From contig JASISA010000022.1 of NCBI GenBank assembly GCA_031771865.1, forward strand, positions 1,364,001 to 1,428,000: DNA of 64,000 bases. The letters run 5' to 3'. Made by a program: the position numbers and the translations under genes. The notes beneath the pieces are model-generated. The model had not been told where the DNA came from. It was given only the letters and a program-made list of their open reading frames with translations, and searched no databases. The DNA comes from Nothophaeocryptopus gaeumannii (Eukaryota; Ascomycota; Dothideomycetes; Mycosphaerellales; Mycosphaerellaceae). How positions within the stretch are numbered: the stretch's first letter is position 1; every line of letters begins with the position of its first letter. Positions 10,627 to 22,500 of this stretch are shown here, piece after piece.

Positions 10627-12613
10627 CTAGCCATCCAGGCCCAGGTTCTCCATCAGACGATCGATCTTGCCAAGCAGAATCTGGTAGTTTAGAGCATCTT
10701 GAGCAAACTCGTCGCCAGCAATATCACCATCGAGAGTCCTGATGACACCCTCAATATTCTCAGGATCTGATACCACGGCATCTTGAGGAGGCGACTCGCC
10801 AGAATGTACGTCCACGCCTTCATCCTCCTGCGGCTTCCCGTCTATGTCGAGTTCAGCCATCTGCTCGATGTTCTCATCCATCATCTCGTCCAGACCACTG
10901 TCTTCGAAACGGAGCCGGAAACGCTCGCTGAGGTAGAACCGAATATCGTCAATTAGCTCAACAGTATCCGTCTCTTGTCGCGCCTTGACACGAGAGGCAG
11001 ACTCCTTGACAAGATCCCTGAATTCAGGTTCGTCAATGTACCTTTCCAAACGGTACGCGATATAGCGTGCGCCGAATGTCTCCAGTCGCTGCACACGCGT
11101 GTCCCAACCAGCCCGGACAACGTCATAGATGTCAATGATTTCTTCGGCATCGGTCTCACCTCTTGGATTCTCGGCTTCAACAACGCTGGCACCTCCATTG
11201 CCCAGCGTGCTGATCAATAGTGCAGCCCTCTGCTTGAGCTTCTCAATGAACAGCATATCGGCCGCGTGCAACACATCAAGCGCAATCGAAAGCGGGAAGT
11301 CGGCCTTCTCGGTGTATAGAAAGTTGAGCACGATCTCCAAAACTTCCGGCGGACAGTCCACGGGTACGATTTGCAGGTGTTTGCTTTCCTGCCCTTCTCG
11401 GAAAGGTGATGCGAACATGGTTGCGAACACCTCTGATCGAAGTAGCATCGCACGATGGCAAGGGTATATGACGGCGTGCTTTTGTTTTCGCCGTCGTGAG
11501 GGTGATCGAGACTCTTGGCTTTGGAAATGCCCAATCGGAATTCCGTTCAGTGGCCCTTCAGTTCGTCGTTCTTTCGGCTGTGAATGTGACTGCTCCGTTT
11601 CGTCGTCGTCTTCTTCTTCCTCGTCTGCCCGCAATAACACGTCCGAAAAGACTCCATTGTCACGATCCCATTTGACATTGTCTGCCTGTTCGCTTTCTAT
11701 CCGTAGCTTGTGCTTGAGCACGTTGTCCTGGTACCAGGTCTCGACTTGTTTTTGACCTCGCTCAACCTCGTCTTGTTTCCTTTGCCTTGCTTGCCTTCTG
11801 TCTCCAGAAGCTAGGATATCCTGAAAAAGTTGCTCAATCTCTAATTGCCGGCTGAGCTTATCAATGCCAGTCAATATCAATTGTGCCTCTGCGCCATCAC
11901 CCAGGTCTGCTCCGACTTCGCCCATATAAAGGTATCTGATGCATGTCTCGAAGGATTGCGCAGCTATTGAATTTGACAACTTCCATGTTGTAGTCTCCGG
12001 GGCCGCAGCCAGCTTTTGAGCGAAGTAAGGGCTTCTTGCGCTGAGCACGAATTTGTGCAGCTCGAAGGTCTCCTCTCCGGCCTGGATTGTGATATCTGCT
12101 GTCTTTGGTGTTTCGCGAGTTAAGAGGGAAGTGATGTGGGCAGCGAGCGGTTGTAGAGGATCGGTCGACTTGCTATAATCGTACTGGAGTAATAAATTGC
12201 GGATGCGATCGTTCAAGGCGTTGTACAAGCATCGCTCGCCCTGGAAAGTATCTCGTTCGCAGAGAGCGCCCTGCTCGAGAAGCATTTGAGCTACTTCGTA
12301 GTGGCCACACAGCGATGCCTCAAGTAGCCTCATCAGCAATCAGCCCGGACTCAGCATCGGTGTAGGTCGTATTGCTTACCAAAATCAGAGGTGTGTAGTC
12401 GTACTCGTCTCTCGCATTGATATTGATGCCTGAGCTGATCGACTCCTGGCACACTTTCAGGTCTCCTCTCCTGCATGCCTCACAGAACTTCCTAAACTCA
12501 GCACTCGTGTCTAGCGGGTTCTCGTCCTTCAGTCGGCCGGAGGATATCTCCTTCTTCTCGTCATATAGCGCTTTCTCCAGCTGATGCTTTCCGAGGAGCT
12601 TGTTGTCGGCCAT
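10627..12613 (-). CDS. ankyrin repeat and BTB/POZ domain protein (ABTB1 / S. pombe Btb3 type)
   Basis: Two exons in transcript order, 12613-12380 and 12318-10627, giving 641 aa. The intron is 61 bp (GTAAGC...GAG). The splice is phase 0 and rebuilds a textbook ankyrin repeat by joining DEYDYTPLIL to ASLCGHYEVAQMLLEQGA, which fixes the acceptor. Order: two ankyrin repeats (about 40-115), a first BTB domain (ADITIQAGEETFELHKFVLS, about 140-230), a long charged insert with an acidic run, and a second BTB whose core PCHRAMLLRSEVFATMF is followed by a BACK-like helical region. Family members act as Cullin-3 adaptors or translation-factor-binding proteins; the Cul3 role here is inference. The gene is divergent from nimA. 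Confidence 0.9.
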
Positions 12614-13148
12614 TGTCGCTGGCACATCAAGAGACGGGATGCAAGAGACACTGCTCAAGGGTGTAGGAGAGAACGCAGAGGCAAGGAACGAACAGCGACC
12701 GTCGAATCCATCTTCAACTTTCGCTTCATGACGTCGCCACTTCCGCACGGGTCGGCGCGTGTGAGTGAGTTTGGTGGCGCGTGGCTGACAGGGTCGCGCT
12801 TGCCATGCGCGGTGGCAGCGCGGGGTCCTGGCGTGGTTGCTGGCGTGGTTGCTGGCTCAACAGTGTTGACGTTCGGCAACAGTGCGTCGCTGCTGCTTAG
12901 CGCGCCGGGCTTCGCTTCAATTGAGTGTCGGGACGACTCATGAATTCATGACAGACTCCCCTCACCACCACCAATACTCCATCATCTTGTCCCTCTCGTT
13001 TGTGTACAAAGCAGCTTAGGTAGCTAGCTACGGCGCCGCCGACTATAGAGCACCTCGTTTCTATGCTCGCACTAATACAACAGCACATACGCAGTCTTTC
13101 CAGCTACGACAACTAGTAGTCTAATACGAAGACATACACCAGCCCATC
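12614..13148. promoter_or_regulatory. bidirectional promoter region, ankyrin-BTB gene / NIMA kinase
   Basis: This 535-bp intergenic region lies between divergent start codons. It contains near-duplicate short words around 12829-12850 (tggcgtggttgc repeated) and a pyrimidine-rich stretch at about 12950-13000. No gene is visible. Confidence 0.45.
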
Positions 13149-14968
13149 ATGGCTATGGATACCGACTACGACGTCTTGGAGAAGATTGGCCAGGGGAGCT
13201 TTGGGGTCATCCGAAAGGTACGCAGAATGGCGGACGGGCAGGTGATATGTCGCAAGGAAATATCCTACACCCGCATGTCGGACCGCGAGAAGGAGCAGTT
13301 GCATGCAGAGCTACGCATCTTGGAGTCTCTTCGCCATCCGAACATTGTACAGTACTATCATCGCCAACACTTGAAGTCCTCTCACGACCTTCATCTGTAC
13401 ATGGAATACTGTGGGAATGGAGACTTGGGAGGGTACATTCGGAAGTTGAAGGAGCGTAACAAGTTCGCCGACGAAGAGTTTATCTGGACCATCTTCGCCC
13501 AGCTTGTTGGTGCTCTGTACAGATGCCACTATGGCGAGGACCCGCCCCCTGCGGGTAAAGAAGGCAATGCGCGGAAGGGCAAGGCTCTGGTCAGCAAACA
13601 GGGACACACTGTCATCCTGCACCGCGATCTCAAGCCGGAGAATGGTAAGCTTCTACAGTTGCATATGAGATTTGTCACACACTTACAGAACCAGTGTTCT
13701 TGGGCGAAAACAACAGCGTCAAGCTCGGCGACTTTGGCCTTTCGAAAATCATTGCATCCCACGACTTCGCCAGCACCTACGTCGGCACTCCCTTCTACAT
13801 GAGCCCCGAAATCTGCGCCGCCGAGAGATATTCCCACCACTCCGACATCTGGTCGCTCGGATGCATCATCTATGAGCTCGCGACCCGCCAAGTGCCTTTC
13901 GAGGCCAGAAGCCACATGGAACTCGTTCTGAAGATCAGAAAGGGCTATGTGAAGCCTCTACCACCACAATATAGCCAGGATCTAAGCGAAGCCATTTCCT
14001 GGTGCTTGAAGACCGACCCACGACAACGCCCAGACTGCGCACAGCTCCTCACTGTCGCGAACATCAAGGTCGCTCGAACCAAGCTTGAACAGGCATCGGC
14101 TATGGCCAACGTGGACAAGATCCAGCAAGAGCGCGATTCCGCCATGAATAAGCTCACGGCAGCCCACAAGCAGATTCAAGAATTGCAGAATGAAGTTGCT
14201 AAGCTACGAGAAGCAAACAAGAAGGTCGAGATGGAGTGGCATGCGAGGGCAACATTGGCGATCGATCAAAAGGTTCACGAGGCAACAGAGCGGAACAAGA
14301 ACGACCTGTTGGCGCACTTCGAAAAGGCTGTTGAAGTCCATGCTGAAGAGAAGCTCTCGCAGCATCTCAACTCCCTCCCAGCCAGTCACAACTCCTCGCA
14401 GACTAACAACTCTGCGCATGTGAGATCTAGCACGCCTCCGCCGGGCCGGAGAGAGGCCATCTCGAACTTCACCTCCTTCACCAGCAAGACTGCTGAGACC
14501 GACGCATCGTCATTGCCGGATATGGAAGATATCCACGTCGGAGAGCCTGACCTCTCCTCTTTGTCCCTCGGCGACGTCAACGAAGAGCCCGACGTGGCAT
14601 CGCCTCTTGCTAACCGCACGAAGGCGCCACCAAAGAAGAAGACTCGCGTACCCATGACCCGCGCAAAGACGTTCACACACTGCCAGACTGGCTTCAGAGA
14701 CTCGCCCATGGACGTGCACATGGCCGATCCAAGTCCAATGCAGCCAACCCAATTCAAGCGTTTGGGCCTCTCACCCGGGAGAAATGCACGACAGGAGACA
14801 CTCACGAATGAGCCGGTGAAGCGCAATATCTTCAGCATTGCGCAGGAGAAGGAGAATCGCCCGCCCATACGTGGTCGCACTTTGGTGGAGCTTTCACAGA
14901 GCCCGGCGAAGTGGAATCCGGTTGTTCATGGTGAGGAGATGCCCAGCCCGTTCATCAAGAAGCGGTAG
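13149..14968 (+). CDS. nimA: NIMA-family mitotic serine/threonine kinase
   Basis: Two exons, 13149-13644 and 13695-14968, giving 589 aa. The 50-bp intron interrupts the catalytic loop; the acceptor CCAG at 13694 restores LKPEN-VFLG, better than a nearby AG that would give a 44-bp intron. Kinase motifs: IGQGSFGVIRKV, the Lys of VICRKE, HRDLKPEN, DFGLSK, GTPFYMSPE and DIWSLGCIIYELATRQVPFEA, which match NIMA (also Fin1/Kin3/NEK2). A coiled coil follows the kinase domain (about 300-390), then a Ser/Pro-rich tail. A KEN sequence at residues 551-553 could be an APC/C degradation signal, consistent with NIMA destruction in mitosis. The kinase promotes mitotic entry in Aspergillus. At 589 aa it is shorter than A. 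nidulans NIMA (about 700). Confidence 0.94.
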
Positions 14969-15642
14969 TCACGACTATGCTTCCGACCGGCGGCTCTTCT
15001 CAGTGGGAGTCAACAAGCACGCATTTTCGTAACCTCTTCATCATCAGGCATTGGACAGGCAGCATTCATGGGTTGGAAAACTCAAGGCACGGCACGGCAT
15101 TCTCTTGGTGTTTGGGTGGTTTGATTGTTCGGTGGCGGCTCACGAGCACATAAGTGGTTTCAAGAGAGTTGATAGAGCTCGTGGATGCATCAGATGCGTT
15201 CGAGCGGAGGGAATCAACTACAGTACAGTTCATTCAAGAGAAGCTTTCCATTTGATTTGTGTCTAGTCTGAGGTATCATAGCAGTATCGTAGCCGTGAGG
15301 TCTCGTAGTCGTAGTCGTGGAGAATTGCTGCCGTAGTCATGAAGAATCGTTGCCGTAAAGTCTCAAGGTCATTTTGATATCGTAGCCATGGTCGCATGGT
15401 TGTTTGCAGTCGTTGCAGTATCGTGTCGTTGTAATGTCGTGCGTCGTCATCGTATTGTTAATGCAAGGCAGAGAGAATGCAGCTCCTCCAGCGAGCTGCT
15501 TTCTCCAGCAAAAGCCTCTTGCTTTTTTCGTCCTTCGATTCGACCAATGCACGTCCATCCCCGAACTTTTCGCTCCTCCTTCAGCGGCTCCCAATCAATA
15601 CGAATTTTCGCGCCTCGCGCATCACTCTCCGACCATGTTCGC
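14969..15642. other. intergenic region between convergent genes
   Basis: The 3' flanks of nimA and of the acyltransferase gene meet here. Apart from the degenerate CGTAGTCGT-rich repeat (separate entry) no feature is seen. Confidence 0.4.
15275..15465. repeat. degenerate TCGTAG/CGTAGTCGT-rich simple repeat
   Basis: Words such as gtatcgtagc, ctcgtagtcgtagtcg, gccgtagtc, gttgccgta, atatcgtagcc, cagtcgttgcag and tgtcgtcgtc recur over about 190 bp, as in a decayed minisatellite. There is no fixed unit length that I can measure by eye. It lies between convergent 3' ends. Confidence 0.55.
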
Positions 15643-17410
15643 TCAAACCAGCAAAAAGGGCTCCAATCCCTCATCCTCTCCAACTCTCTCGATCTCACCC
15701 TCCGTCATCACCATCTGAACTTCCCAAACGCGCTTCTCCTCATCCTTTGGCAGCACCGTAGCACTGGCCTTCTCTCCCTCCTCACTAGTCACCTTTCTGA
15801 AGAACTCAACCCCTCCCAATTTCAATCCTAATCCTGCATCCTCGGACGTTGGCAAGATTGACCAATCTTCAATGATGACGTCTTTGACAGCATCAATGCC
15901 ACCGAGGGTGTGCAGGGTGCGCACGTCGGGCGTCTCGTTGATCAGCGCGATTGTGGAGCGAAGACGCTGTTCGCCGAGGAGGGCGCGGGAGGTGTGGATG
16001 TCGTGGGCGAGGGGCGTGAGGGTTGAGATGTCATAATTCATACACAAGCGCAGGGTCTGGGCTGTTGAAGGGGCGAAGAGGGCTGCGTTGGCGTAAAACT
16101 TCTTGGTTTCGTTTACAGTCGGGATGGTTGTGGAGATGCTGGCAGCCAGAGAGAGTTTTCCTGCGGAGATGAGGGACGTTGGGAGGTAGAGTGTTGATGG
16201 TGGATTGATGGGAGCTGGCTCTTCGAGTGTGGCGGCACCTGGTCGATTGGGGTTCGCTGTTTTCCAAGTCAACGAAGGCGAGAGTGCTGCTAAAGCGAAC
16301 GTTGGTAGGTTGCCGCGTGGGTAGCGAGCACGAATGATGGCTTTCCAGAGGATGGCGAAGAGGATGTCCCGGTCGGTGATGTTGATGGAGGGTTGGTCCC
16401 GGATGTAGTGGAAGCGTTCGTTGATCATGTCTTTGGTGTCTTTTATCTTCTTCAAGTCGAAGCGCAGCATTCTGCTGGATGTCTGTTTTGGTGGAGAGGT
16501 ACTGCTCTGAGCTGCGGAAGCGTACTCGGGATGCTGGTCCATGTCGGCTTTAACGCCTCGAGTACCGGAAAGACGGTCACGGTTGCGTGATTGCTCGACG
16601 GCGTCGTGCTGGAGTCCTTGAGCCGTAATGTTGCGAGCTGGAAGCAGGTCGTCAGTAGTTGACATGCAGCGAAGGACGGCTGCCAATCCGTGGACGTCTG
16701 CCACCGACTTGTGAAGACAGATCGTCGCGAAGACACCGCCATTGATGAAGTTTGCCTGAACAGCAAAGACCGGACAGGCATCCTCCGCTGCTGCACCATC
16801 TGCTAGAGGTGCGAGAGAGTCGCCATGAAGCACCGCTGCTGGCATCCCACTCTTCGCCAGCTCCTGGTAGCTGTATGGGAACTCATAACGGTTGAGGTAC
16901 TTGAAAGCGGGCTTGACGTTAGTCAGATCTTCCAATTTCACTTGGACCTCCACGAGACCACGCTGCTCACTGGCAGTTTCATCCTCGAGATCCTGAGGGT
17001 TGAGCGTCTGGAGAAGAGCGAAAGGATTGGTGGCAATCGTTCCTCGACGAAACTGAGCGATGGAGGCGAAGTCCACTTCTTCGGCATTCGTTGCACCGCC
17101 TGGAGTACTCTCGCGACGGTGCGAGGACGTGTTGTCCTTGCTGACTGGCGCACTGGAAGAGTCCACAGAGCAAACCTTTCCAGCCAAGATCTAGTACGCT
17201 GTCAGCTCATTATTCCTGTATGTCTTCCAACGGAGTCCGACTTACAGGCATGCGGTTGACGGTGTGCTGGAGAGTCGCCGTCAGGTTGTCGGCGGCTTCA
17301 GCGATGCTGGCATGCTCATTGTCGCACGGATAGCAGAGGCAGATTCGCAAGTATTCGCGGGCGGTACTGTTGTCGATGGACGATAGTCTGAATGCTACTG
17401 TGTCAGCCAT
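15643..17410 (-). CDS. BAHD-type acyltransferase (trichothecene 3-O-acetyltransferase-like), motif degenerate
   Basis: Two exons in transcript order, 17410-17246 and 17190-15643, giving 570 aa. The 55-bp intron has a strong GTAAGT donor, a GCTGAC branch and a CTAG acceptor, and joins VNRMP to ILAGKV. The overall pattern matches fungal PF02458 transferases: an early RLSSIDNS-type start, a NRMPILAGK segment, a GGVFATICLHKSVADVHG active-site region, and a late DVIIEDW...GLGLKLGG segment. Members move acyl groups from acyl-CoA to alcohols or amines. Oddly, the canonical HxxxD is read as H215-K216-S-V-A-D220, so the residue at the usual catalytic His position is Lys, and the DFGWG structural motif is DAGLG. 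The protein may be inactive or altered. No biosynthetic cluster surrounds it. Confidence 0.8.
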
Positions 17411-17944
17411 GTTTCTTGATTGATGTTCGTTGTTGTTGGTTATGGCGAATGGCAAATATGGCGCTGGCTGTTGTAGATTGCTATCGCAGAGTGGTCGTAG
17501 AAGTGAGGGCGAAGTTGAAGAAAGGGTAGCCTAGGCAGGTGAGGTTTTCAAATGAGTGTCTTGTGGTTCACTGCGTGGCCTATTGAGGACCAATGACGAT
17601 ACCGCATACACTGTGGCATGCGGACAATAAGTCATGCGAGCGATTGTTCTAGCTACCGTTCCTGTCAGCGTAGCATGCATTGCTATCCATGTCTTCGTTA
17701 CTGCTCTAAAAAGGCATTCATCGGGTATTACCAAGTGGCGCCTTTCGTGCTCCATGCTCCATACCATGCTCTTGCATTCTCTACGCGATGCACCAATACG
17801 AAGCCGTACCAAGCGCATGTGAGCCGATGCCACCGAGTCTGTGAGCCGATGTCACCGTATCTGTCATGTGAAAGTGCCAATCTGAGAGTCAGACTCACTT
17901 GGTGAGCTGCACTCAGTTGGACCCCTGCCCGGCACCTTCTCTTT
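17411..17944. other. intergenic region
   Basis: This 534-bp stretch lies between two minus-strand genes: the promoter of the acyltransferase and the 3' flank of the Myb-like gene. Nothing else is recognised. Confidence 0.4.
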
Positions 17945-19537
17945 CTAGTTGAGCGCTTGCCACTTCTTGTTGCAAGTGGCTGGCGCGAACTTGTAAGAGC
18001 TTCCGTGATTGCGCATCCAGTCCGAAATCTTCTTCCACGGCATTCTGTCACGGCTGCCTCCGTTGCCATTATAACCGACAGAAGCAAATCGGTCCACAGC
18101 GCGGTTGAGCAGATCAATCTGGATGAAGTCAGTCACTGACGCGAAGCGCAAGTCACGAGTAAAAGAAACACTCACATCATCGCGGGTCCACTCTGGCTTA
18201 CGCACTCTCTCACTCTTGTCCTTGGTCAGGACCCTCACCCGACCACGGAGGGTGGATTCCGCCTCACGGAAATTGCCTCGGCGCTTGATTTCTTTGTACG
18301 AGAAGCCCTGCCGACGCATGGACAGCAACATTCGATCACGGTGCCGACGCTCCTCCGCTTCAATGACGGCATCATCAGAGACATCAATGTCAGAAGCTTC
18401 ATCGGCGTCGGTGCCCTCAGGCGACGACTCCATGAAGTCCTGGTCGAGCTCCTGGACGCCGCTGAGACCGCCAGCGCCAGGGAAAATAGCCTGGGGTGCC
18501 ATAGCCTGACTAGCTGGCTGGGTTTGGAAAAACGGCTGGGGATGCTGAAGGTGACCGAGGGCGGAGCCGTCCATTGGGATGCCATGAATGTGGCTTGCGT
18601 AATGTCCGAAGCAGGATGTCGGAAAAATTGGCCACATACCGGACCCAGACGACTGATGACCCAAGGAGTTTGCATAGGTCATAGACCCAAAAGAGGCCGG
18701 CATGGAGAACGACAAGTGGGCGTGGTCCCGAGACGAGAGCAAAGAGCTGAACGAGGATGAAGTAGAAGAGAAGCTCGATCCGTAGGAAGTGGCGTCGCTC
18801 TTTGGAACGGGATCGTAGGCGGGGCCAGCTCCAGGGTGACCATTACCACAGAAGGACCGAGACAAGCCATCAGTCTCTGCAGGGCTCATTGGAGTATCTG
18901 GACCGGTGCTGTGGGTGTCCACTGATGAAGGCGAGGATGCGTTTTCATAGTCGACAGAGGAGAACACCCAATCGTGATCTTCGACAGTCTCGTACTGTGT
19001 AGTATCGACGTCGCGGTTGAGTAACGGTCGACTGGAGACACCAGGACTGTCATTGATCTTCTGCAGACGGCTGCCGCCATTGACGTTCTCGGTAGCCTCA
19101 GTCTGGGTGCCGGCGCTGTATGCGAGGCTTGAGATGTCGATGCTGGAAGTGGCTGAAGGGCCGTCCGTCGCACGGAATGGCAGACTGTTTACCGTGGGCT
19201 GCTGGTGCTGCATCGATTGCCATTGGAAGGGCCCGGTGGGTTGCGGGAGAGTTGTGTCTTCTGAGAAGGGGACGAAGTCATCGATCACAAAGGACGCGTC
19301 GCTCAAGGCACTTGGCGGGGTGTCGCTTCGAGCGCTGTCGAAGCTGGAGTAGGCGGCGGGGATTGCCTGCAGTGTCTGCGATGGCATCCTGAAGGAAGTT
19401 GGTGGTGTACCTTGATAGGCCATGGTGCGTATGCTGCGCGGGTGAAACTGTCTTGGTGCTTGTCGCGGAGGGAGGCGAGGAAAAGCCAGGCGGCGCTGTG
19501 GAAGGGTAGATTGCGGGTGGAAAGGTGTTCCAGCCAT
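17945..19537 (-). CDS. SANT/Myb-like fungal protein (putative transcription regulator)
   Basis: Two exons in transcript order, 19537-18176 and 18118-17945, giving about 511 aa with the ATG at 19537. The 57-bp intron (GATGTGAGT donor, GTGACTGAC branch, CATCCAG acceptor) has no in-frame stop, so an unspliced reading would add 19 residues; splicing gives EWTRDD-IDLLNRAV. The long N-terminal part is Ser/Pro/Gln-rich, as in many activators. The C-terminal 150 residues carry MRRQGFSYKEIKRRG, then AESTLRGRVRVLTKDK, then a Myb-like helix set from EWTRDD to CNKKWQAL. This block is widespread in Pezizomycotina Myb-like proteins. The open frame extends upstream to 19888 without motifs, so a longer N-terminus cannot be excluded. 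DNA binding is inferred. Confidence 0.75.
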   Translation of the reverse strand: MAGTPFHPQSTLPQRRLAFPRLPPRQAPRQFHPRSIRTMAYQGTPPTSFRMPSQTLQAIPAAYSSFDSARSDTPPSALSDASFVIDDFVPFSEDTTLPQPTGPFQWQSMQHQQPTVNSLPFRATDGPSATSSIDISSLAYSAGTQTEATENVNGGSRLQKINDSPGVSSRPLLNRDVDTTQYETVEDHDWVFSSVDYENASSPSSVDTHSTGPDTPMSPAETDGLSRSFCGNGHPGAGPAYDPVPKSDATSYGSSFSSTSSSFSSLLSSRDHAHLSFSMPASFGSMTYANSLGHQSSGSGMWPIFPTSCFGHYASHIHGIPMDGSALGHLQHPQPFFQTQPASQAMAPQAIFPGAGGLSGVQELDQDFMESSPEGTDADEASDIDVSDDAVIEAEERRHRDRMLLSMRRQGFSYKEIKRRGNFREAESTLRGRVRVLTKDKSERVRKPEWTRDDVSVSFTRDLRFASVTDFIQIDLLNRAVDRFASVGYNGNGGSRDRMPWKKISDWMRNHGSSYKFAPATCNKKWQALN

Positions 19538-22500
19538 ATTGTCTTGACCGACAATGCTCTGCAGGCTATTGAGAATGTCAGTGGCGTCAATGATACAACC
19601 GTGGGCTCCAACAAGCGCGGCCGTCCGACAGTTCGGTGTGCACGTACCCTTGGATTGATGAGGTTCTCGTCCTTCCACGTCGAAGCTATGCAAGAACTGC
19701 AGTTCGGACGATGCAAGTCGAAAGGCTCGCAGCTGCAGGGTCTCTGAACGATGGCGTTCGGAGCAAGAACGGCGAATCGCTGCCAAGCGGTGAGGATTCC
19801 GGGCCGCACTAACGCTTTCTGGAGCCGGGTAAGTGAATGTGAAAGTCGACTTGCTGCTGCTGGAGGCCTGTATCGACAGCGCGGTCAACAGGGCAGTCCT
19901 GGCGGCGATGCACGGTGAGCTCTATCAACGCTGGCGCCAAGTGCGAAGAGGCCGGCGTAGCGGCGGCGACTTGAACGGCGATGTTTGAATATGAGTCCGG
20001 GCTCTGACGCCGATTGTCCGTCAATGAGGTCAATGTTGATGGGGTCGCAGGAGCCGCTATTGGCTGGATTCCGCAATGTTGCTGCGGGAGGGAATCGATC
20101 GAATGCTGTCAACGATGAACGAACTGGCCGCCTTTTGGGAAATTAGCAAAGAACAACAGCCACCGACAACGTTAAGCAAAAGCGGACGAAACCTCCAAAG
20201 CACAAAATACAGAATCTACATGGAAAGACGAGGACTCACCACGGACATCCTGCGTTCTTTGTATGCCATGTTTCAACACCAAACCAGTCGAACAGGGCGA
20301 ACGGTGCGTTTGACTCTTGCCGAGAGATTAATGTCGGGAGACTTATGGTTGAACGTCCCGCGCTCCGGCCAGGTGTTCCAGCCAGGACTACAGGTGTGCA
20401 AAGAGGACAGCCCGGTGCCTCTGGCGACTTCCGCGCGGGATGAAGTGTGGTTGACCTGGACTGCCGGACACCCTAATCTCAAAGGAGGCCTGTGAAGATC
20501 CATCTCGCAGGCAATTCCATCCGGGAGATGCGAGAGGCAGCGTCGTGGAGCGCAGTCGTGCCTGTTCGCACGGTGCCTGCCGACAGCTGATTGCTCGGAA
20601 TGGACCTGTCAGCAACGGTCGTATGCGGCTTTCCGTGAGGCCAACGCAGAGAAGGTCGACCCTTCGATGGCCTTTCCGTCATTTCAAGCTCGATGGACGC
20701 CGGCCTTCTACGGATCTGCGGCGCAGCGATTGCTTCTTGGCCTGGCCACCAGACCAGCAACCGGTGGATGCCGTTATGATCTGATGGCCGGCTCATATAT
20801 CTCAGTGAAGCTCTGTTCGATGCCAGCAGGGATCTGGGTAGCAGTCATTGCCCCTCAAACTAGAGCAATGTGCTGTGTTGTTTACCGGTAAGCTCTACGC
20901 AAGATGCAACTCTTCATTGGTACCCCACGGCACGGTGCGTGCAAGCCAACACTAACACTGAGCTCAAGCCGTGCAGAATCTGCTGAGCACAGCAGGAAAT
21001 GACAGCTCATCTTCATCGTGCTGAGTGTACTCGATGAGCTGGGTGAGTGTCCTTCTCCTTCATGAAGAGGTGTAGTCCGGGCAAAGCTGGCTGGACTCTG
21101 GGATATCCTCCGTGGCGTTCCAAACGCCTTCTATTGCTCCCGCTGCGTGGAGACAGGAACAGCCGCGAGGCAAAACGCGATCCCCCTGACGATCGTCTGT
21201 CAAGCCGGCCCGCTGCATGTATCCGCATCCCATGTTCCTGTCCAAGACTTGTGGAGAAGCGGGAACAACAGATGGCGCACAAACGTCGAAATGGCCACAG
21301 ATCTGTGCAGCAATTGCGAAATGCCGACTCGTCTCCAAGTGGCAAATTGGAGCAGACGGTAGATCGGTGCAGTGGTCTGAGCGTCCTATGGGGCAGGATG
21401 TCGTGGGACTCGAGCAGGAGATGGACAGGATCGTGGTGGATTGTAGGTGGGAGCGAGGGAGGGAGGAGATGTACGGGCTGGCGCGCTTGCGAATTTAGGG
21501 TCTCGCCTGAGGCAACCACGCGTGACCAAAGCGGCAGGCGCGATGGGCTCGGCGCGTCAGTGAATGACCCTGACACACGCTCTTTCCTGCTGTACACCTG
21601 TGCCGCGATCACATGAAGGTATCGCGCCTCAAGAATGTGCATTGCACTCGAATTCCTCGAAGGTAATCTGATGTGGAAGCGTTGGTCTTTGGACGATACG
21701 CTAGCTGTGCACGGGCCATCCGGCTTCGGCGACTGCTCGGCGTCTGAGTCATGCAGAAATATGAGGCACGCTCACTCCCTCCTGCTTTGGCACATGCGTT
21801 CACATGAACATGTGCGTTGGACTCGGTCCTCTTGAAGGCAGTACAAGACTCGAAGACCGTGAACGAAAGACTCATCAATCTCTTGTATCTTTCCAATCAT
21901 CAGGCAGTTATATTCTTATTCGTCCAGACAAAAGTTCGCCTGTACGCGCCGGATGTTGTCTGGCCAATTACGCGCCGCCAATGGGGAACCGAACGACTTC
22001 ATCTCCAGCTGGTCTCATGGTATTTGGTGGTGCAAGGCCTCTGGTGACCACTGGCTGGGCGACGGGGCAACATCTGGTTGACTATCTGCGACTTCAAGCT
22101 ATCCTGAGACAGCGCCTCGCGCTCGGTGACCGAGCGCCCACCCTCACAATGGTCTGAAGTGTAAGGCCAATCTTGTGTACCCCCATCAACCATGGCAGTG
22201 GCGCTAAGCTCCGCGGCCATTGTGAACATTATTCGACCTACTCAATGGTAACAGCTAATGTTGATCATCACAGAAGATCGTCGGGTCGAGCTCATCGTGC
22301 CTATCGAGCATCATCATCCACATGGGCATTGCTTTCGTGAATGAATGATCCTTTGGCAACTTAAATTAGACGTGCATTACGGGCGTAGCCGCCGATGCTT
22401 GTCGACCTTCGCGCCGACCTCCAACTTCCGCCAGAAGGGCTTGAAATAGCTCGAAACAGGCGCGACGCTCCCAACAGATGTTTGACGTGCAGTCATGACG

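Noticed and set aside
13645..13688. Alternative acceptor for the NIMA kinase intron at 13688
   Set aside because: It is also in phase but gives a 44-bp intron and inserts Glu-Pro into the invariant PEN-V/I-FL catalytic-loop region; the AG at 13694 restores the consensus.
15643..17410. Secondary-metabolite gene cluster around the acyltransferase
   Set aside because: Neighbours are a mitotic kinase and a Myb-like protein; there is no polyketide synthase, peptide synthetase, terpene synthase or P450 in the window.
21013..21642. 209-codon minus-strand frame and its 189-codon plus-strand mirror
   Set aside because: Each shadows the other, neither has motifs, a convincing start region or splice partners, and composition looks like non-coding DNA without stops by chance.
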